Assembly (NCBI RefSeq): GCF_014650995.1 | Contig: NZ_BMWA01000014.1 | Location: forward strand, 1 to 64,000 | Direction of reading: 5' to 3' | Length of the DNA stretch: 64,000 nt | Source: Streptomyces viridiviolaceus | Lineage (GTDB): Bacteria > Actinomycetota > Actinomycetes > Streptomycetales > Streptomycetaceae | Part shown: positions 49,382 through 58,252 of the stretch, in pieces | Position numbering within the stretch: the first letter of the stretch is position 1 | Layout: the number at the start of each line of letters is the position of its first letter | Translations under genes and position numbers: made by a program | The notes under the pieces: model-generated | Databases searched by the model: none | What the model saw: the letters and a program-made list of their open reading frames with translations, nothing else | Told to the model about the DNA's origin: nothing

Positions 49382-50190
49382 GGCACTTCCTTCTCTGTCC
49401 GCGGGGCGGCACGGCGGGCGGCGCGTCGCGCGACCACGTTGTCTGCCGCGCCGGTGATCGCGGCCACGACGTCCTCCGACGAGACGTCCGCGGCATCGAA
49501 CACGCCGTTGTTGCGGCCCAGCCTGAGCACCGCGACGCGGTCGGCGACCGCCCGGACGTCCTCCATGTTGTGACTGATCATCACCACGCCGAGCCCGTTC
49601 TCGCGGAGCCGCTCGATCAGGTCGAGCACCTCGGCGGTCTGTGCGACGCCGAGGGCGGCCGTGGGCTCGTCGAGGAGGATGACCTCGGGGTTGCCCAGCA
49701 GGGACCGGGCGATGGCGACGGTCTGACGCTGACCGCCGGAGAGGGCGGCCACCGGCACGTCGAGCGTGGGTATCTTCGCGGAGAGCTCGCGCAGCAGCCG
49801 CCAGGAGTCCTTCTCCATCGCGACGTCGTCCAGCATCCAGGGACGCAGCTCCTGGCCCAGGAAGAGGTTGGCCTTGACGTCGAGGTTCTCGCACAGTGCC
49901 AGGTCCTGGTAGACAGTGGCGATGCCCATGTCGTGGGCAGCGGCCGGCGAGTCGAGGCGGACCTCCTCGCCGCGGAAGAGGATGGTCCCCGCGTCGGGTG
50001 TGTAGACGCCCGAGAGGACCTTCACCAGCGTCGACTTGCCGGCGCCGTTGTCCCCGACGACGGCCACGACCTCACCGGCCGCGACGTCGAGGTCGATGTC
50101 GGTCAGCGCGGCGACCGCGCCGAACTGCTTGCAGATCCCGCGCAGCGACAGCACGGCGTCCGTGGCCGCGCGGGGAGCGGAGGCTGTCAT
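49378..50190 (-). CDS. Sugar ABC transporter ATPase, single domain, 270 aa
   Basis: Walker A is VGDNGAGKSTLVKVLSG, the signature is ALSGGQRQTVAIARSL, Walker B is PEVILLDEPTAAL, and the switch His is in VVMISHNMED. Ribose-type systems usually have a fused double ATPase of about 500 residues; this has one domain like the fructose-type FrcA, so it presumably works as a homodimer. ATG at 50190 follows the binding protein gene by 28 bases. Confidence 0.93.
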   Translation of the reverse strand: MTASAPRAATDAVLSLRGICKQFGAVAALTDIDLDVAAGEVVAVVGDNGAGKSTLVKVLSGVYTPDAGTILFRGEEVRLDSPAAAHDMGIATVYQDLALCENLDVKANLFLGQELRPWMLDDVAMEKDSWRLLRELSAKIPTLDVPVAALSGGQRQTVAIARSLLGNPEVILLDEPTAALGVAQTAEVLDLIERLRENGLGVVMISHNMEDVRAVADRVAVLRLGRNNGVFDAADVSSEDVVAAITGAADNVVARRAARRAAPRTEKEVP

Positions 50191-50218
50191 CGTGGCCCTT
50201 TCTCGCTCGGGGGGTGCG

Positions 50219-51292
50219 CTACTTGATGCCCAGCCGCTCGCAGCCGGCGGCGTACTGGCGGGTGCACACGTCCTCGACCGCGAGCACTCCCTCGGGTCCG
50301 AAGATGACCTCCTTGAGGTTCTCCCGCGTCACGACCGTCGGTTCGAACAGCTGTGACGGTGTGTCGAAGAGCGTGGTGTCGGCCTTCGGCTTCTCGCCCT
50401 GCATCAGGTCGTACGCGACGTCGGCGGCGGCCTCGGCGACGATCTTGAGCGGCTTGGAGATGGTGTTGTACTGGTCACCCGCGACGATGCGCTGGACGGC
50501 GGCCAGCTCGGCGTCGTTGCCGGTGATCGGCGGGACGTCCACCTCCGCGGCCTTGAACGCGGCGATCGAGCCTCCGCCGGTGCCGTCGTTGGCCGCCACC
50601 ACGCCCGCGATGCGGCCCCGGTACTGGGCTATCTGCCCGCTCACCCACTGCTGGGCCTTCTCCGGTGACCAGTCCGGCGTGTCGTACTCGGCGAGCAGCT
50701 CCAGGCCGCTGTCGTCGACGGCGTTGTGGATGCCCTTCTTGATCAGCCCGGCGGCCGCATCCGTGGGCGAGCCGTTGACCTGGAGCAACCCGCCCTCGGC
50801 CTTGGTCTTCTTCAGGTGGTCGACCAGGGACCGGCCGATGGACTCGCCGATGGCCTCGTTGTCGAACGACACGTAGAAATCCGCCGGCTTGGCGGGGATG
50901 GGACGGTCGTAGGCGACCACCTTGACGCCCTGTGCCTGTGCCGTCTGCACGATCGTCGCCGCGGACCCCGAGTCCACCGGGTCGAGCACGAGCACCTTGG
51001 CGCCCTGGGCCATCGCGGAGTTGGCCTGTTGCTGCTGGAGCGAGGCGTCACTGTCGGCGTTCTGGTAGATGACCTTGCAGTCCGCGCACAGTTCGGCCAT
51101 GCGCTTCTTGAACAGCGGCGCGTCGTACTGCTCGTAGCGAGTGGAGGCGAGGTCGGGCATCAGGAACGCGACCCTGCCTGAACCCGAACCCCCGCCCTGC
51201 GCGGATCCCGCGGTGCCCGGCTCCTCGGCGCACGCGGTGAGGGCGCCCAGCGCGAGGATGCCGGAGAGAGCAAACCCGGGCAGTTTCCTCAT
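50219..51292 (-). CDS. Sugar-binding lipoprotein of ABC transporter, 357 aa
   Basis: A lipobox (GILALGALTACAEE) puts the lipidated Cys at about residue 21, followed by a Gly/Ser linker. The periplasmic-binding-protein-1 fold is seen in VAFLMPDLASTRYEQYDAPL, VLDPVDSGSAATIVQTAQAQ and VVAANDGTGGGSIAAFKAA. It resembles xylose/ribose-type binding proteins (family of XylF/RbsB). ATG at 51292 follows AAGGAGTGG. It heads the operon and delivers the substrate to the permease. Confidence 0.93.
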   Translation of the reverse strand: MRKLPGFALSGILALGALTACAEEPGTAGSAQGGGSGSGRVAFLMPDLASTRYEQYDAPLFKKRMAELCADCKVIYQNADSDASLQQQQANSAMAQGAKVLVLDPVDSGSAATIVQTAQAQGVKVVAYDRPIPAKPADFYVSFDNEAIGESIGRSLVDHLKKTKAEGGLLQVNGSPTDAAAGLIKKGIHNAVDDSGLELLAEYDTPDWSPEKAQQWVSGQIAQYRGRIAGVVAANDGTGGGSIAAFKAAEVDVPPITGNDAELAAVQRIVAGDQYNTISKPLKIVAEAAADVAYDLMQGEKPKADTTLFDTPSQLFEPTVVTRENLKEVIFGPEGVLAVEDVCTRQYAAGCERLGIK

Positions 51293-51349
51293 GTTCCACT
51301 CCTTCGTGGGGCCGTTCCGGGGACGGTAGATTGCTGTGAGGTAACACAC

Positions 51350-51379
51350 ACGTAACCTGTGGACTCGCAAAAGTGTCAA
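51350..51379 (-). promoter_or_regulatory. Promoter of the sugar operon
   Basis: On the minus strand TTGACA (51379-51374) is followed after 18 bases by TTACGT (51355-51350), about 60 bases before the binding-protein start codon. The DeoR-type operator lies roughly 50 bases upstream of the -35 box. Confidence 0.5.
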
Positions 51380-51426
51380 CTAATCCCTCGAACTGAACAT
51401 TCAGGGTTGGCATTTGACTGCTTACG

Positions 51427-51455
51427 ATGTTCGTTGAGTCGGTGGTATCGAACAT
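51427..51455. promoter_or_regulatory. DeoR operator ATGTTCG-N15-CGAACAT
   Basis: ATGTTCG (51427-51433) and CGAACAT (51449-51455) form a perfect seven-base inverted repeat with a 15-base spacer, placed between the divergent sugar operon and DeoR gene. The identical arms and spacing recur at 43243-43271. Confidence 0.8.
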
Positions 51456-51593
51456 CGGTGTGCCGTGTTTGTTGTCAACTGTGCGGTGATGCAGCCCAGT
51501 TGTGCCCCTATCGCTTCGCGGGATCACGACAGGAGGGACGAAACCGACGCGCCCGAATATGTTCTCTCCACAGAAAACGAACAGGAGTCTTCC

Positions 51594-52400
51594 ATGGGGG
51601 AAGAAACGCAGTCGGCGGCCGACGGGGGAGGACGAAAGCCGCGCGAGCGACGGGAGCAGATCAAGAGCCGCGTCGTGGACGAGGGTTTCGTCCGGATCGA
51701 ACAGCTCGCCGAGGAGCTGCGCGTGACCCCGATGACCATCCGCCGCGACCTCGACCACCTCCAGGGCGAGGGCTGGCTGCGCAAGGTGCGCGGCGGGGCG
51801 ACGGCGCAGCCCTCGACGGCGTTCCACGGGGACGTCCGCCACCGCACGCGGACCATGGCGGAGGAGAAGGAGGCCCTCGCCCGCACCGCGCTGCCCCTGG
51901 TCGAGCCCGGGCAGTCGGTCATCGTCGACGACAGCACCACGGCGCTCGCCCTCGCCCGGCTGCTCGTGCAGCGTGCGCCGCTGACGGTCATCACCAATTT
52001 CGTACCCGCGACCCAGATCCTCGCCGGCAGCCCGGGCATCGAGCTCATCTCACTCGGCGGCACCTACTACCCCGCTTACGACGCCTTCCTCGGCGTCCGC
52101 ACCGTCGACGCCGCGAGCAGCCTGCACGCCGACACGCTCTTCGCCTCGACGACCGCCATCACCCGCGGCCACTGCTACCACCAATCACAGGAGACGGTGG
52201 CGGTGAAACGGGCCTTGATGGCGGCGTGCCACCGCAAGGTCCTGCTGGTGGACCACACCAAGTTCCGGCGCCGCGGCCTCTACCAGCTGGCCCCCGTGAC
52301 GGCGTTCGACCTCGTCATCGTCGACCCCGGCATTCCGTCGGCCAACCTCGATGCGCTCCAGGCGGAAGGTGTGGACGTCCTCGTCGCCGGCCGGGACTGA
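51594..52400 (+). CDS. DeoR-family sugar-responsive regulator, 268 aa
   Basis: The N-terminal HTH reads RIEQLAEELRVTPMTIRRDL followed by LQGEGWLRKVRGGAT, diagnostic for DeoR/GlpR proteins. The C-terminal sugar-phosphate sensor has QSVIVDDSTTALALARLL, VITNFVPATQILAG, ISLGGTYYPAYDAFLG and KRALMAACHRKVLLVDHTKF. Effectors are usually phosphorylated sugars, consistent with the kinases in the divergent operon. ATG at 51594 follows ACAGGAG. It probably represses the operon, itself and the secreted-protein gene at 43.1 kb. Confidence 0.92.
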   Translation: MGEETQSAADGGGRKPRERREQIKSRVVDEGFVRIEQLAEELRVTPMTIRRDLDHLQGEGWLRKVRGGATAQPSTAFHGDVRHRTRTMAEEKEALARTALPLVEPGQSVIVDDSTTALALARLLVQRAPLTVITNFVPATQILAGSPGIELISLGGTYYPAYDAFLGVRTVDAASSLHADTLFASTTAITRGHCYHQSQETVAVKRALMAACHRKVLLVDHTKFRRRGLYQLAPVTAFDLVIVDPGIPSANLDALQAEGVDVLVAGRD

Positions 52401-52437
52401 TCCGGTGCGCGGTGCCCGTGAGGGGGCGGGACGCCCG

Positions 52438-53448
52438 TCAGGGCGGCGGTTCGACGCCCCAGGCGGCGGCGCGACCGGCCGCCGCGGCTCGGTTGGGCAG
52501 GGAGAGTTTGGTCAGGATGTGCTCGATGTGCGTCGCGACGGTCCGGGGCGTGACGAAGAGACGCTCCGCGATCTCGCGGTTGGTGCGCCCGTGGGTGAGC
52601 TCGGCCAGGACCTGGAGCTCGCGCGGGGACAGGCCGGCCGGACAGGCGACCGGACGGCACACGACGACGGTCGAGGCGTTCCGGCGCGACAGCCGCAGTT
52701 CGAGCAGCCTCCCCTCCAGCGGGACCAGGAGCGTCGTGGGGAGCGACCGCCGGGTCAGCGCGTCCCGTACGAGCCTGGTCAGTGGGGAGTCGGCCTCCTC
52801 GAATCCAGGGGGAACGTCCCCGCTGACCGGAGTCGGGGCGGTCGACCGGCAGTCCGCGAGAGCCACCGCGCAGGCTGCCGCCGCGGTCCCTTCGGACCCG
52901 TCCTGAGCTGCCGGGTCCGTGCCCGCACCGGTCACCGGATCCGCGACCGACGCCAGGCACTCCGTGAGCAGTGGTACCGCGGCCCGCGCCGGATGCCGTC
53001 GGCGCTGCACCCGCTTCGTGCTGACGTTCAGCATGCCGACGTACCTGCCGTCAGGGGCGAAGAGGCAGTGCGCCACCCCGTCCTCGATGCCCAGCGGCTG
53101 GAGTTCCTCCCGGAACCCGGGAGAGGTCAGCCGTTGTGGCTCCGGCACGTCCCGGAGCCACAACGGATCCCCGCCCGACCTGCGGATCAGGGAGAACACC
53201 GGGTCGTCGTGGAGCCTCGTCTCGATGTAGGCCGTGGTCTCGGCCGGGTAGCTGCTCGCCAGTGTGCGGTGCCGCCGGTGCAGCGGATCCCAGCGGGACA
53301 GGGAGGCGTGGTCGTAGTCGATCACACCCGACAACGCCTCCAGCACCCTCCCGGCGCCGCTGCCGGGTTGTTCCGAGACCTCCGTCGCCGCCCTGCGTAC
53401 GCGCAGGGCGGCGTCCAGGACGTCGGCCGTACTCCGCTCGGTCTCCAT
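52438..53448 (-). CDS. LuxR-family regulator, 336 aa
   Basis: The C-terminal HTH (LSPRELQVLAELTHGRTNRE, then IAERLFVTPRTVATHIEHIL) is typical LuxR. The N-terminal 200 residues form a GAF-like sensor region, for example DYDHASLSRWDPLHRRHRTL and CLFAPDGRYVGMLNVSTK. There is no receiver domain, so it is not a standard two-component response regulator. It begins 31 bases after the end of the co-directional amidohydrolase gene, so it may be co-transcribed with that gene and regulate it. Confidence 0.87.
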   Translation of the reverse strand: METERSTADVLDAALRVRRAATEVSEQPGSGAGRVLEALSGVIDYDHASLSRWDPLHRRHRTLASSYPAETTAYIETRLHDDPVFSLIRRSGGDPLWLRDVPEPQRLTSPGFREELQPLGIEDGVAHCLFAPDGRYVGMLNVSTKRVQRRRHPARAAVPLLTECLASVADPVTGAGTDPAAQDGSEGTAAAACAVALADCRSTAPTPVSGDVPPGFEEADSPLTRLVRDALTRRSLPTTLLVPLEGRLLELRLSRRNASTVVVCRPVACPAGLSPRELQVLAELTHGRTNREIAERLFVTPRTVATHIEHILTKLSLPNRAAAAGRAAAWGVEPPP

Positions 53449-53479
53449 GCGGTCAGGATGATCAACCGGCGGACGGCAG

Positions 53480-55180
53480 TCAATCCGCCAGGGTGTCGTG
53501 CACGATCTCGCCGTCCACGGCGGTCAGGAGCACCGGCATGTGCGGAATGTCGTGGGGATCTGCGGAGAGCAGGTCTCCGCCGAGGACGCACAGGTCGGCG
53601 ACCTTGCCCACCTCCAGGCTGCCCTTCCAGTCGTCGGCGAAGTCCTGCCAGGCGGGACGGATCGTGTAGGTGCGCACCGCCTCGGCGAGTCCGATCCGCT
53701 GGTCGGGACCGCTGACCCGGCCGCTGGCCTTCGCCTCGCGCAGCAGCATCGTCGCGATGCCCTGGCGCCAGTCGGGGAAGGTGACGGGGGCGTCCGACCC
53801 GCTGGTCACCGGCACACCGGCGGCCACGGCGTCCCGGTAGGGCCAGGCGTACGCGGCGCGCTCGGCCCCGACGAACTCGACCTCCATGTCGGCCACGGTC
53901 CACTTGATCGTGGGGTTCATGCAGACCCCGAATCCGTGCTCGGCGAGTGTCTTCATGCTGCGCGCCCCGAGGAAGTCACCGTGGATCACGTAGTGCCGTG
54001 CGTCGGGGCGCGGGTGCTCGGCGGTCGCGGCGGCGAAGGCGTCCACGACGGCGTCGATCCCGCGGTCGCCCGTGACGTGGACCCCCAACTGGTGACCGGC
54101 CGCGTGCGCGTGCCGGACCATCGCGCGGAGCTCGGCGACGCGGTCCTCGTCGGTGTCACCGCCCACGCACAGGGAGCCGCATCCACCGCCCGTGTAGGGC
54201 TCGTGCATCCACGCCGTCTTGTTGGGCACGATCCCGTCCGCGAACAGCTTCACCCCGAGGACGTTGAGCCGGCGCGGATCGCTGACCGCCGTGTCGATCC
54301 CGTCCAACGCCTCGACGAACTCCTCGGCGGTGCTCGCCATACCGGTGGGCAGCAGCAGCACACTGACGCGCGCGGTCAGTTCGCCGTCGGCGAGCAACCG
54401 GCGGTAGACGTCGAAAGTGCTGGTGGAGAGGGCACCGCGATAGAGGGAGTCACCGCCCGGACCGAGGCCGGGCTCGGTGTAACTGGTGATCCCGAGGCGG
54501 GCCAGCGTGGCCAGTGTCGACTTGATCGCGGCCGCGCGTATGTCGGGAGCCAGCGCCGGCAGGACCCGCTGGACGAGTTCCTGAGCCCCCTCGTACAGCA
54601 GGCCGGTGGGCTCGCCGGCGTCGTCGGTGACGATGAACGCCCCGGGCGGGACCTCCGTGTGGCGGTCGATGCCGGCGAGGGCCAGCGCCGCCGAGTTGAC
54701 CCAGCTGGCATGGCCGGAGAAGGAGTGCAGCAGGACCGGGTGGTGCGGGCTCACGGCGTCGAGGTCGTGACGCGTCGGCATGCGGGAGGGGTCGGCCACG
54801 CACTCGTCGAGGTATCCGGTGTCCCAGCCGTTCCCGACGATCCACTGACCTGCCGGTACGCGCTCGGCCGCCGCGGCGACCTCCCTGGCCACGTCGGCCA
54901 GGGACTTCACGGTCGGGTGAGTGAGGTCCAGGGACAGCGGAGGTGTCGTCAGCCCGAAGGAGCAGCCGTGCAGATGGGCGTCGTTGATCCCGGGGAGCAG
55001 CGTCGCACCCTTCAGGTCGACGACCCGGGTCGTGGGGCCGATGGACGCCGACACGTCCTCGTCGCCGCCGACGGCGCTGATCAGGCCGTCGGTGACGGCG
55101 AGGGCCGACGCGACGGTGAAGTCGGGGTCGACGGTGAGGACGGAACCGTTGAGGAAAACCAGGTCCGAGTGGGTAGACAC
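53480..55180 (-). CDS. YtcJ-type amidohydrolase, 566 aa
   Basis: The full-length family layout is present: LVFLNGSVLTVDPDFTVASA, the metal motif LLPGINDAHLHGCS, the long insert WIVGNGWDTGYLDE, LGVHVTGDRGIDAVVDAF (His), and GSDAPVTFPDWRQGIATM, ending EVGKVADLCVLGGDLL. YtcJ/NfdA-type enzymes hydrolyse amides or formamides. It has no signal peptide. GTG at 55180 follows GAAGGGACC. It shares about the same organisation as the enzyme at 60.6 kb and the broken copy at 17.8 kb. Confidence 0.9.
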   Translation of the reverse strand: MSTHSDLVFLNGSVLTVDPDFTVASALAVTDGLISAVGGDEDVSASIGPTTRVVDLKGATLLPGINDAHLHGCSFGLTTPPLSLDLTHPTVKSLADVAREVAAAAERVPAGQWIVGNGWDTGYLDECVADPSRMPTRHDLDAVSPHHPVLLHSFSGHASWVNSAALALAGIDRHTEVPPGAFIVTDDAGEPTGLLYEGAQELVQRVLPALAPDIRAAAIKSTLATLARLGITSYTEPGLGPGGDSLYRGALSTSTFDVYRRLLADGELTARVSVLLLPTGMASTAEEFVEALDGIDTAVSDPRRLNVLGVKLFADGIVPNKTAWMHEPYTGGGCGSLCVGGDTDEDRVAELRAMVRHAHAAGHQLGVHVTGDRGIDAVVDAFAAATAEHPRPDARHYVIHGDFLGARSMKTLAEHGFGVCMNPTIKWTVADMEVEFVGAERAAYAWPYRDAVAAGVPVTSGSDAPVTFPDWRQGIATMLLREAKASGRVSGPDQRIGLAEAVRTYTIRPAWQDFADDWKGSLEVGKVADLCVLGGDLLSADPHDIPHMPVLLTAVDGEIVHDTLAD

Positions 55181-55376
55181 GAGTGGTCCCTTCGTACGTG
55201 CAGTTGCCACCCGAGCTGCCGAGACGCCGGGAACGCCGATCGCAGCCGGGGCTGAGACGACTGTGCAGGCCGCGGGCGGGCCCGCGCATCGGCAGTCCTG
55301 CCGATACGCGAGGGCGGTGCCGGCGGGAGGCCGGGCGGCACCGCCCGGGCCGGGACCTGTGCGGGTGCGCGGCGCC

Positions 55377-55667
55377 CTACCCGAACGCCTCCTTCCGGAT
55401 GACGTCGAACAGGCGGGGCACGCCGTCCGTGGTGCGTACGTCGACGAAAGTGCGCAGGTGACGACCGCGCAGGTCGCCCACCGCGTGGCGCAGCAGCGCG
55501 TTCGCGAGGTCGGCCCGCGCGGTGTACCGGCCGGACAGTCGCGCGCCGGCCGGCCGGTAGTCGCTGACGGCCGGGGTGTCGAAGAGGCCCGCGGGGCGGA
55601 GCACGGTCCAGTCGTGATCGCCGTCGACGAGCACCGCCTCCATGCGCCGCATGTCGTCGTACACCGT
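55377..55667 (-). pseudogene. C-terminal remnant of NmrA-like NAD(P)-binding protein
   Basis: The frame reads TVYDDMRRMEAVL, DWTVLRPAGLFDTPA and LANALLRHAVGDLRGRHLRT, which are C-terminal elements of atypical SDR (NAD(P)H-binding/epimerase-like) proteins. The first half with the GxxGxxG motif is missing: the similarity ends near 55667, where the next remnant begins on the opposite strand. Confidence 0.75.
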
Positions 55668-55671
55668 GCGG

Positions 55672-55940
55672 CACGCGCGCTGACCGGCTACGCCTCCCGG
55701 CCGCCGGAGGGCCTGGACATCCGCTACCGCAGCGTGAACGGAGGTCCCGCCGCGGTGATCTTCACCGGCGATTCCCCCTACGCCGTCATGGTCGTGGACC
55801 TGATCCCGCAGGACGGGCAGGTCTCGGGCGTCTACCTCGTCACGAACCCGGACAAGCTGTCCGGGGTTCGCGACGAGGCCGGTCAGCGGGACGCCGACCC
55901 GGAGCCGGGGGAGGGAGCACACCGCCACCGGGGCTCGTGA
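55672..55940 (+). pseudogene. C-terminal remnant of ECF41 (SigJ-type) sigma factor
   Basis: ARALTGYASRPPEGLDIRYR, VNGGPAAVIFTGDSPYAVMV and GVYLVTNPDKLSGVR form the SnoaL-like C-terminal domain of ECF41 sigma factors, including the conserved NPDKL. Sigma regions 2 and 4 are absent. ECF41 genes are characteristically next to a carboxymuconolactone decarboxylase, oxidoreductase or epimerase gene, and the remnant on the left fits that role. Confidence 0.8.
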
Positions 55941-55983
55941 GCCACGCGATCGAGCGGTGGCCGGCGCATGCGGGGGCGCACGG

Positions 55984-56655
55984 TCACAGGCCGGCGGATG
56001 CGGAGCCCTCGGCGTCGGTTTCGCCCGTCGGCCTGAACTCCACGGCGACGACGCCGTCGACGCGTCGGCACAGTTCTTCCAGCACGGTGACGGACACGTG
56101 CGGCGGGAGCCCGCCGCTGAGGACCACATGCCCGTGCGTGACGTCCACCTGCACCGACGAGGGAGCCAAGCCGAGGGTCTTGACCAGGGCCTCCTCGATG
56201 ATCTCGGTACGGATCGCCCGGTCCGTGCGCAGGAAGACCCGCAGCAGGTCGCTTCGGCTGACGACACCGATCAACCGCCCCGTGTCGTCCACCACCAGGA
56301 GCCTCTTGATCCCGTACCTCGCCATCGCACGGGCGGCGTCGACGACGCTCCAGTTCTCGCTCGCGCAGACGGCGGGCGAGGTCATCAGTCCCGCCGCGTC
56401 CGTGGCGAACGCCTTCGCTCCCGAGGGCCGGGACTGTTCCCCGTGCGCGGGGAAGGGGTCCGGCTCCCCGCCCCACATCTTCTGCAGGAGGTCCGCCTCC
56501 GACACGACACCCACGGGCCGGTTCTCCTCGTCCACGACGGGCACCGCGGTGATGTCGTACTCCTGCAGCAGGTGGGCGATCTCCTTGAACGGTGTCCCGC
56601 GCTGGACGCGGACCACTGCGTCGCTCATCAGATCGCACACCTTCTGGTGCTTCAT
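55984..56655 (-). CDS. CBS-domain pair plus BON domain protein, 223 aa
   Basis: Residues 1-60 and about 85-145 are CBS motifs (MKHQKVCDLMSDAVVRVQRG, AVPVVDEENRPVGVVSEADL, and RLLVVDDTGRLIGVVSRSDL). The rest is a BON domain (VDVTHGHVVLSGGLPPHVSV). CBS pairs bind adenine nucleotides and BON domains bind membranes or partners; this combination is frequent in Streptomyces stress regulons. ATG at 56655. Its direct partner is unknown. Confidence 0.9.
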   Translation of the reverse strand: MKHQKVCDLMSDAVVRVQRGTPFKEIAHLLQEYDITAVPVVDEENRPVGVVSEADLLQKMWGGEPDPFPAHGEQSRPSGAKAFATDAAGLMTSPAVCASENWSVVDAARAMARYGIKRLLVVDDTGRLIGVVSRSDLLRVFLRTDRAIRTEIIEEALVKTLGLAPSSVQVDVTHGHVVLSGGLPPHVSVTVLEELCRRVDGVVAVEFRPTGETDAEGSASAGL

Positions 56656-56825
56656 CGAGGGTCTTCCCTTCCGCTGCCGGCCTGCGTCGACCGGCGTCCG
56701 TCCTGCTTGCCATGGGAAAACGTTTCGCGGGCCCCAGGGGTGCCCCATGCCAGGTCGTGGCAGTGCACGGGGCCGAGATGCACCCGAACGGACCACGGCG
56801 TGCTCAGGACGGCGGCCGGGCGGAC

Positions 56826-57590
56826 CTACTGGCCCATGACGTACTTCACCGTCGGGCCGGTGGTCCAGCCGCCGTCCACGGCCAGCTCCGCGCCGGTGAC
56901 GTACGAGGCGGCGTCCGAGAGCAGGAAGACGACCGCGCCGGCGATCTCGGGCGCTTCGCCGACGCGGCCCATCGGGGTGTTCGGGTACTTGCCCTCGCCG
57001 CGCTCGATGCCGACGGCGGCGGTCATCGGCGTGTAGGTCATGCCCGGGTGGACGGAGTTGACGCGGATCCTCGCGGTGCCGAGCTCCACCGCGCCGATCT
57101 TCGTCAGCCCGCGGACGCCCCACTTGGAGGCGCCGTAGCCGGCCGTCAGGGCCAGGCCCATCAGGCCCGCGGCGGAGGAGATGTTGACGATCGAGCCGCC
57201 GCCGGCCTCCTTCATCGCCGGTATGGCGGCCTTCATGCCGATGAAGACACCGGTCAGGTTGATGTCGAGGACCTTGCGGAAGTGCTCGACGGACTCGGCC
57301 TCCAGCAGGGCGCCGGTGGAGATGCCGGCGTTGTTCACCAGGCCGTGCAGGGCGCCGAACTCCGTCACGGCGTACTCGACGGCGGCTGCCCACTCCTCCT
57401 CCGAGGTCACGTCGTGGTGGACGAAGCGCGCCCGCTCGCCGAGGGACTCGGCGGTCGTCTTGCCGTCCTCGTCGAGCACGTCGGTGACCACCACGTTCGC
57501 GCCGGCGGCCACCGCCTGACGGGCGGCCTCCGCGCCGAGGCCACGGGCGCCGCCGGTGATGAGCACGGTCTTGCCGGTGAGATCGTTCAT
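56826..57590 (-). CDS. 3-alpha/20-beta-hydroxysteroid dehydrogenase-like SDR, 254 aa
   Basis: The sequence follows the Streptomyces exfoliatus 3-alpha(20-beta)-hydroxysteroid dehydrogenase closely from memory: MNDLTGKTVLITGGARGLGA, VNNAGISTGALLEAESVEHF, SIVNISSAAGLMGLALTAGY with catalytic YGASK, and the identical ending VDGGWTTGPTVKYVMGQ. It reduces keto groups on steroid-like substrates with NADH. The TetR gene directly upstream, co-directional by 22 bases, likely controls it. Confidence 0.9.
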   Translation of the reverse strand: MNDLTGKTVLITGGARGLGAEAARQAVAAGANVVVTDVLDEDGKTTAESLGERARFVHHDVTSEEEWAAAVEYAVTEFGALHGLVNNAGISTGALLEAESVEHFRKVLDINLTGVFIGMKAAIPAMKEAGGGSIVNISSAAGLMGLALTAGYGASKWGVRGLTKIGAVELGTARIRVNSVHPGMTYTPMTAAVGIERGEGKYPNTPMGRVGEAPEIAGAVVFLLSDAASYVTGAELAVDGGWTTGPTVKYVMGQ

Positions 57591-57612
57591 GAGAAGTCCT
57601 TTCGGGGGGCGT

Positions 57613-58242
57613 TCAGACGCTCCGGGGCTGTGCGGCCCGGAGCAGCGCGGTGGTGGTCGTGACCAGATCGGCGAGGAAGAGCGCCTCGCCGGTCAGTGGT
57701 TCGGTGCCGTCGAGGTACTGCCGGGCCCGGTCCGCCATGGCCGCGCCCACCATCGTCAGCGCCAGGTCGAGGCGCTCCAGGCGCAGCGGCCGGGGCAGCC
57801 CGTCGGCGGCCAGGCACGCCTCGATCCGCTCGATGAGGCGCCAGTAGGCCGTGTCGGCGAGCGTGGGATGGGGGGTGCCGGTGCGGACCCCGCTCTCGTG
57901 GCTGAGCTGGGCGGAGATTCGCAGGCAGCGCCGGCCCCGGTCGGTGCGCAGCTCACTCGCCTCCGCGGTGACCAGTGCTCCGACGAGCGCGTGCAGTGCG
58001 TCGGGGGCGGCGTCGAGGAGCGGGGCGAGCACCCGCTCGGTGCGTTCCTGGCGACCGGCCATGACCGCGTCGAGCAGCCCGGTGCGGGAGCCGAAGTGGT
58101 ACTGCACGGCGGACGGGTTTCCCTGCCCCGCCAGCGCCACGATGTCCCGCAGTTGCGCCCCGTGAACGCCTTGGGCGGCGAAGATCTCCTCCGCCGCACG
58201 GATCAGCTTGTCCCGGGTCTCGGGTCCGGACGTCCTTGCCAC
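57613..58242 (-). CDS. TetR-family repressor, 209 aa
   Basis: The HTH domain contains LIRAAEEIFAAQGVHGAQLR and DIVALAGQGNPSAVQYHFGS, the fold and spacing of TetR proteins with a Gln/Asn-rich recognition helix. GTG at 58242 is chosen because the longer frame from 58293 would read through a palindromic operator. The downstream steroid dehydrogenase starts 22 bases after its stop codon, so both are one transcript, controlled by this repressor. Confidence 0.85.
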   Translation of the reverse strand: MARTSGPETRDKLIRAAEEIFAAQGVHGAQLRDIVALAGQGNPSAVQYHFGSRTGLLDAVMAGRQERTERVLAPLLDAAPDALHALVGALVTAEASELRTDRGRRCLRISAQLSHESGVRTGTPHPTLADTAYWRLIERIEACLAADGLPRPLRLERLDLALTMVGAAMADRARQYLDGTEPLTGEALFLADLVTTTTALLRAAQPRSV

Positions 58243-58252
58243 GGCCTCATGG

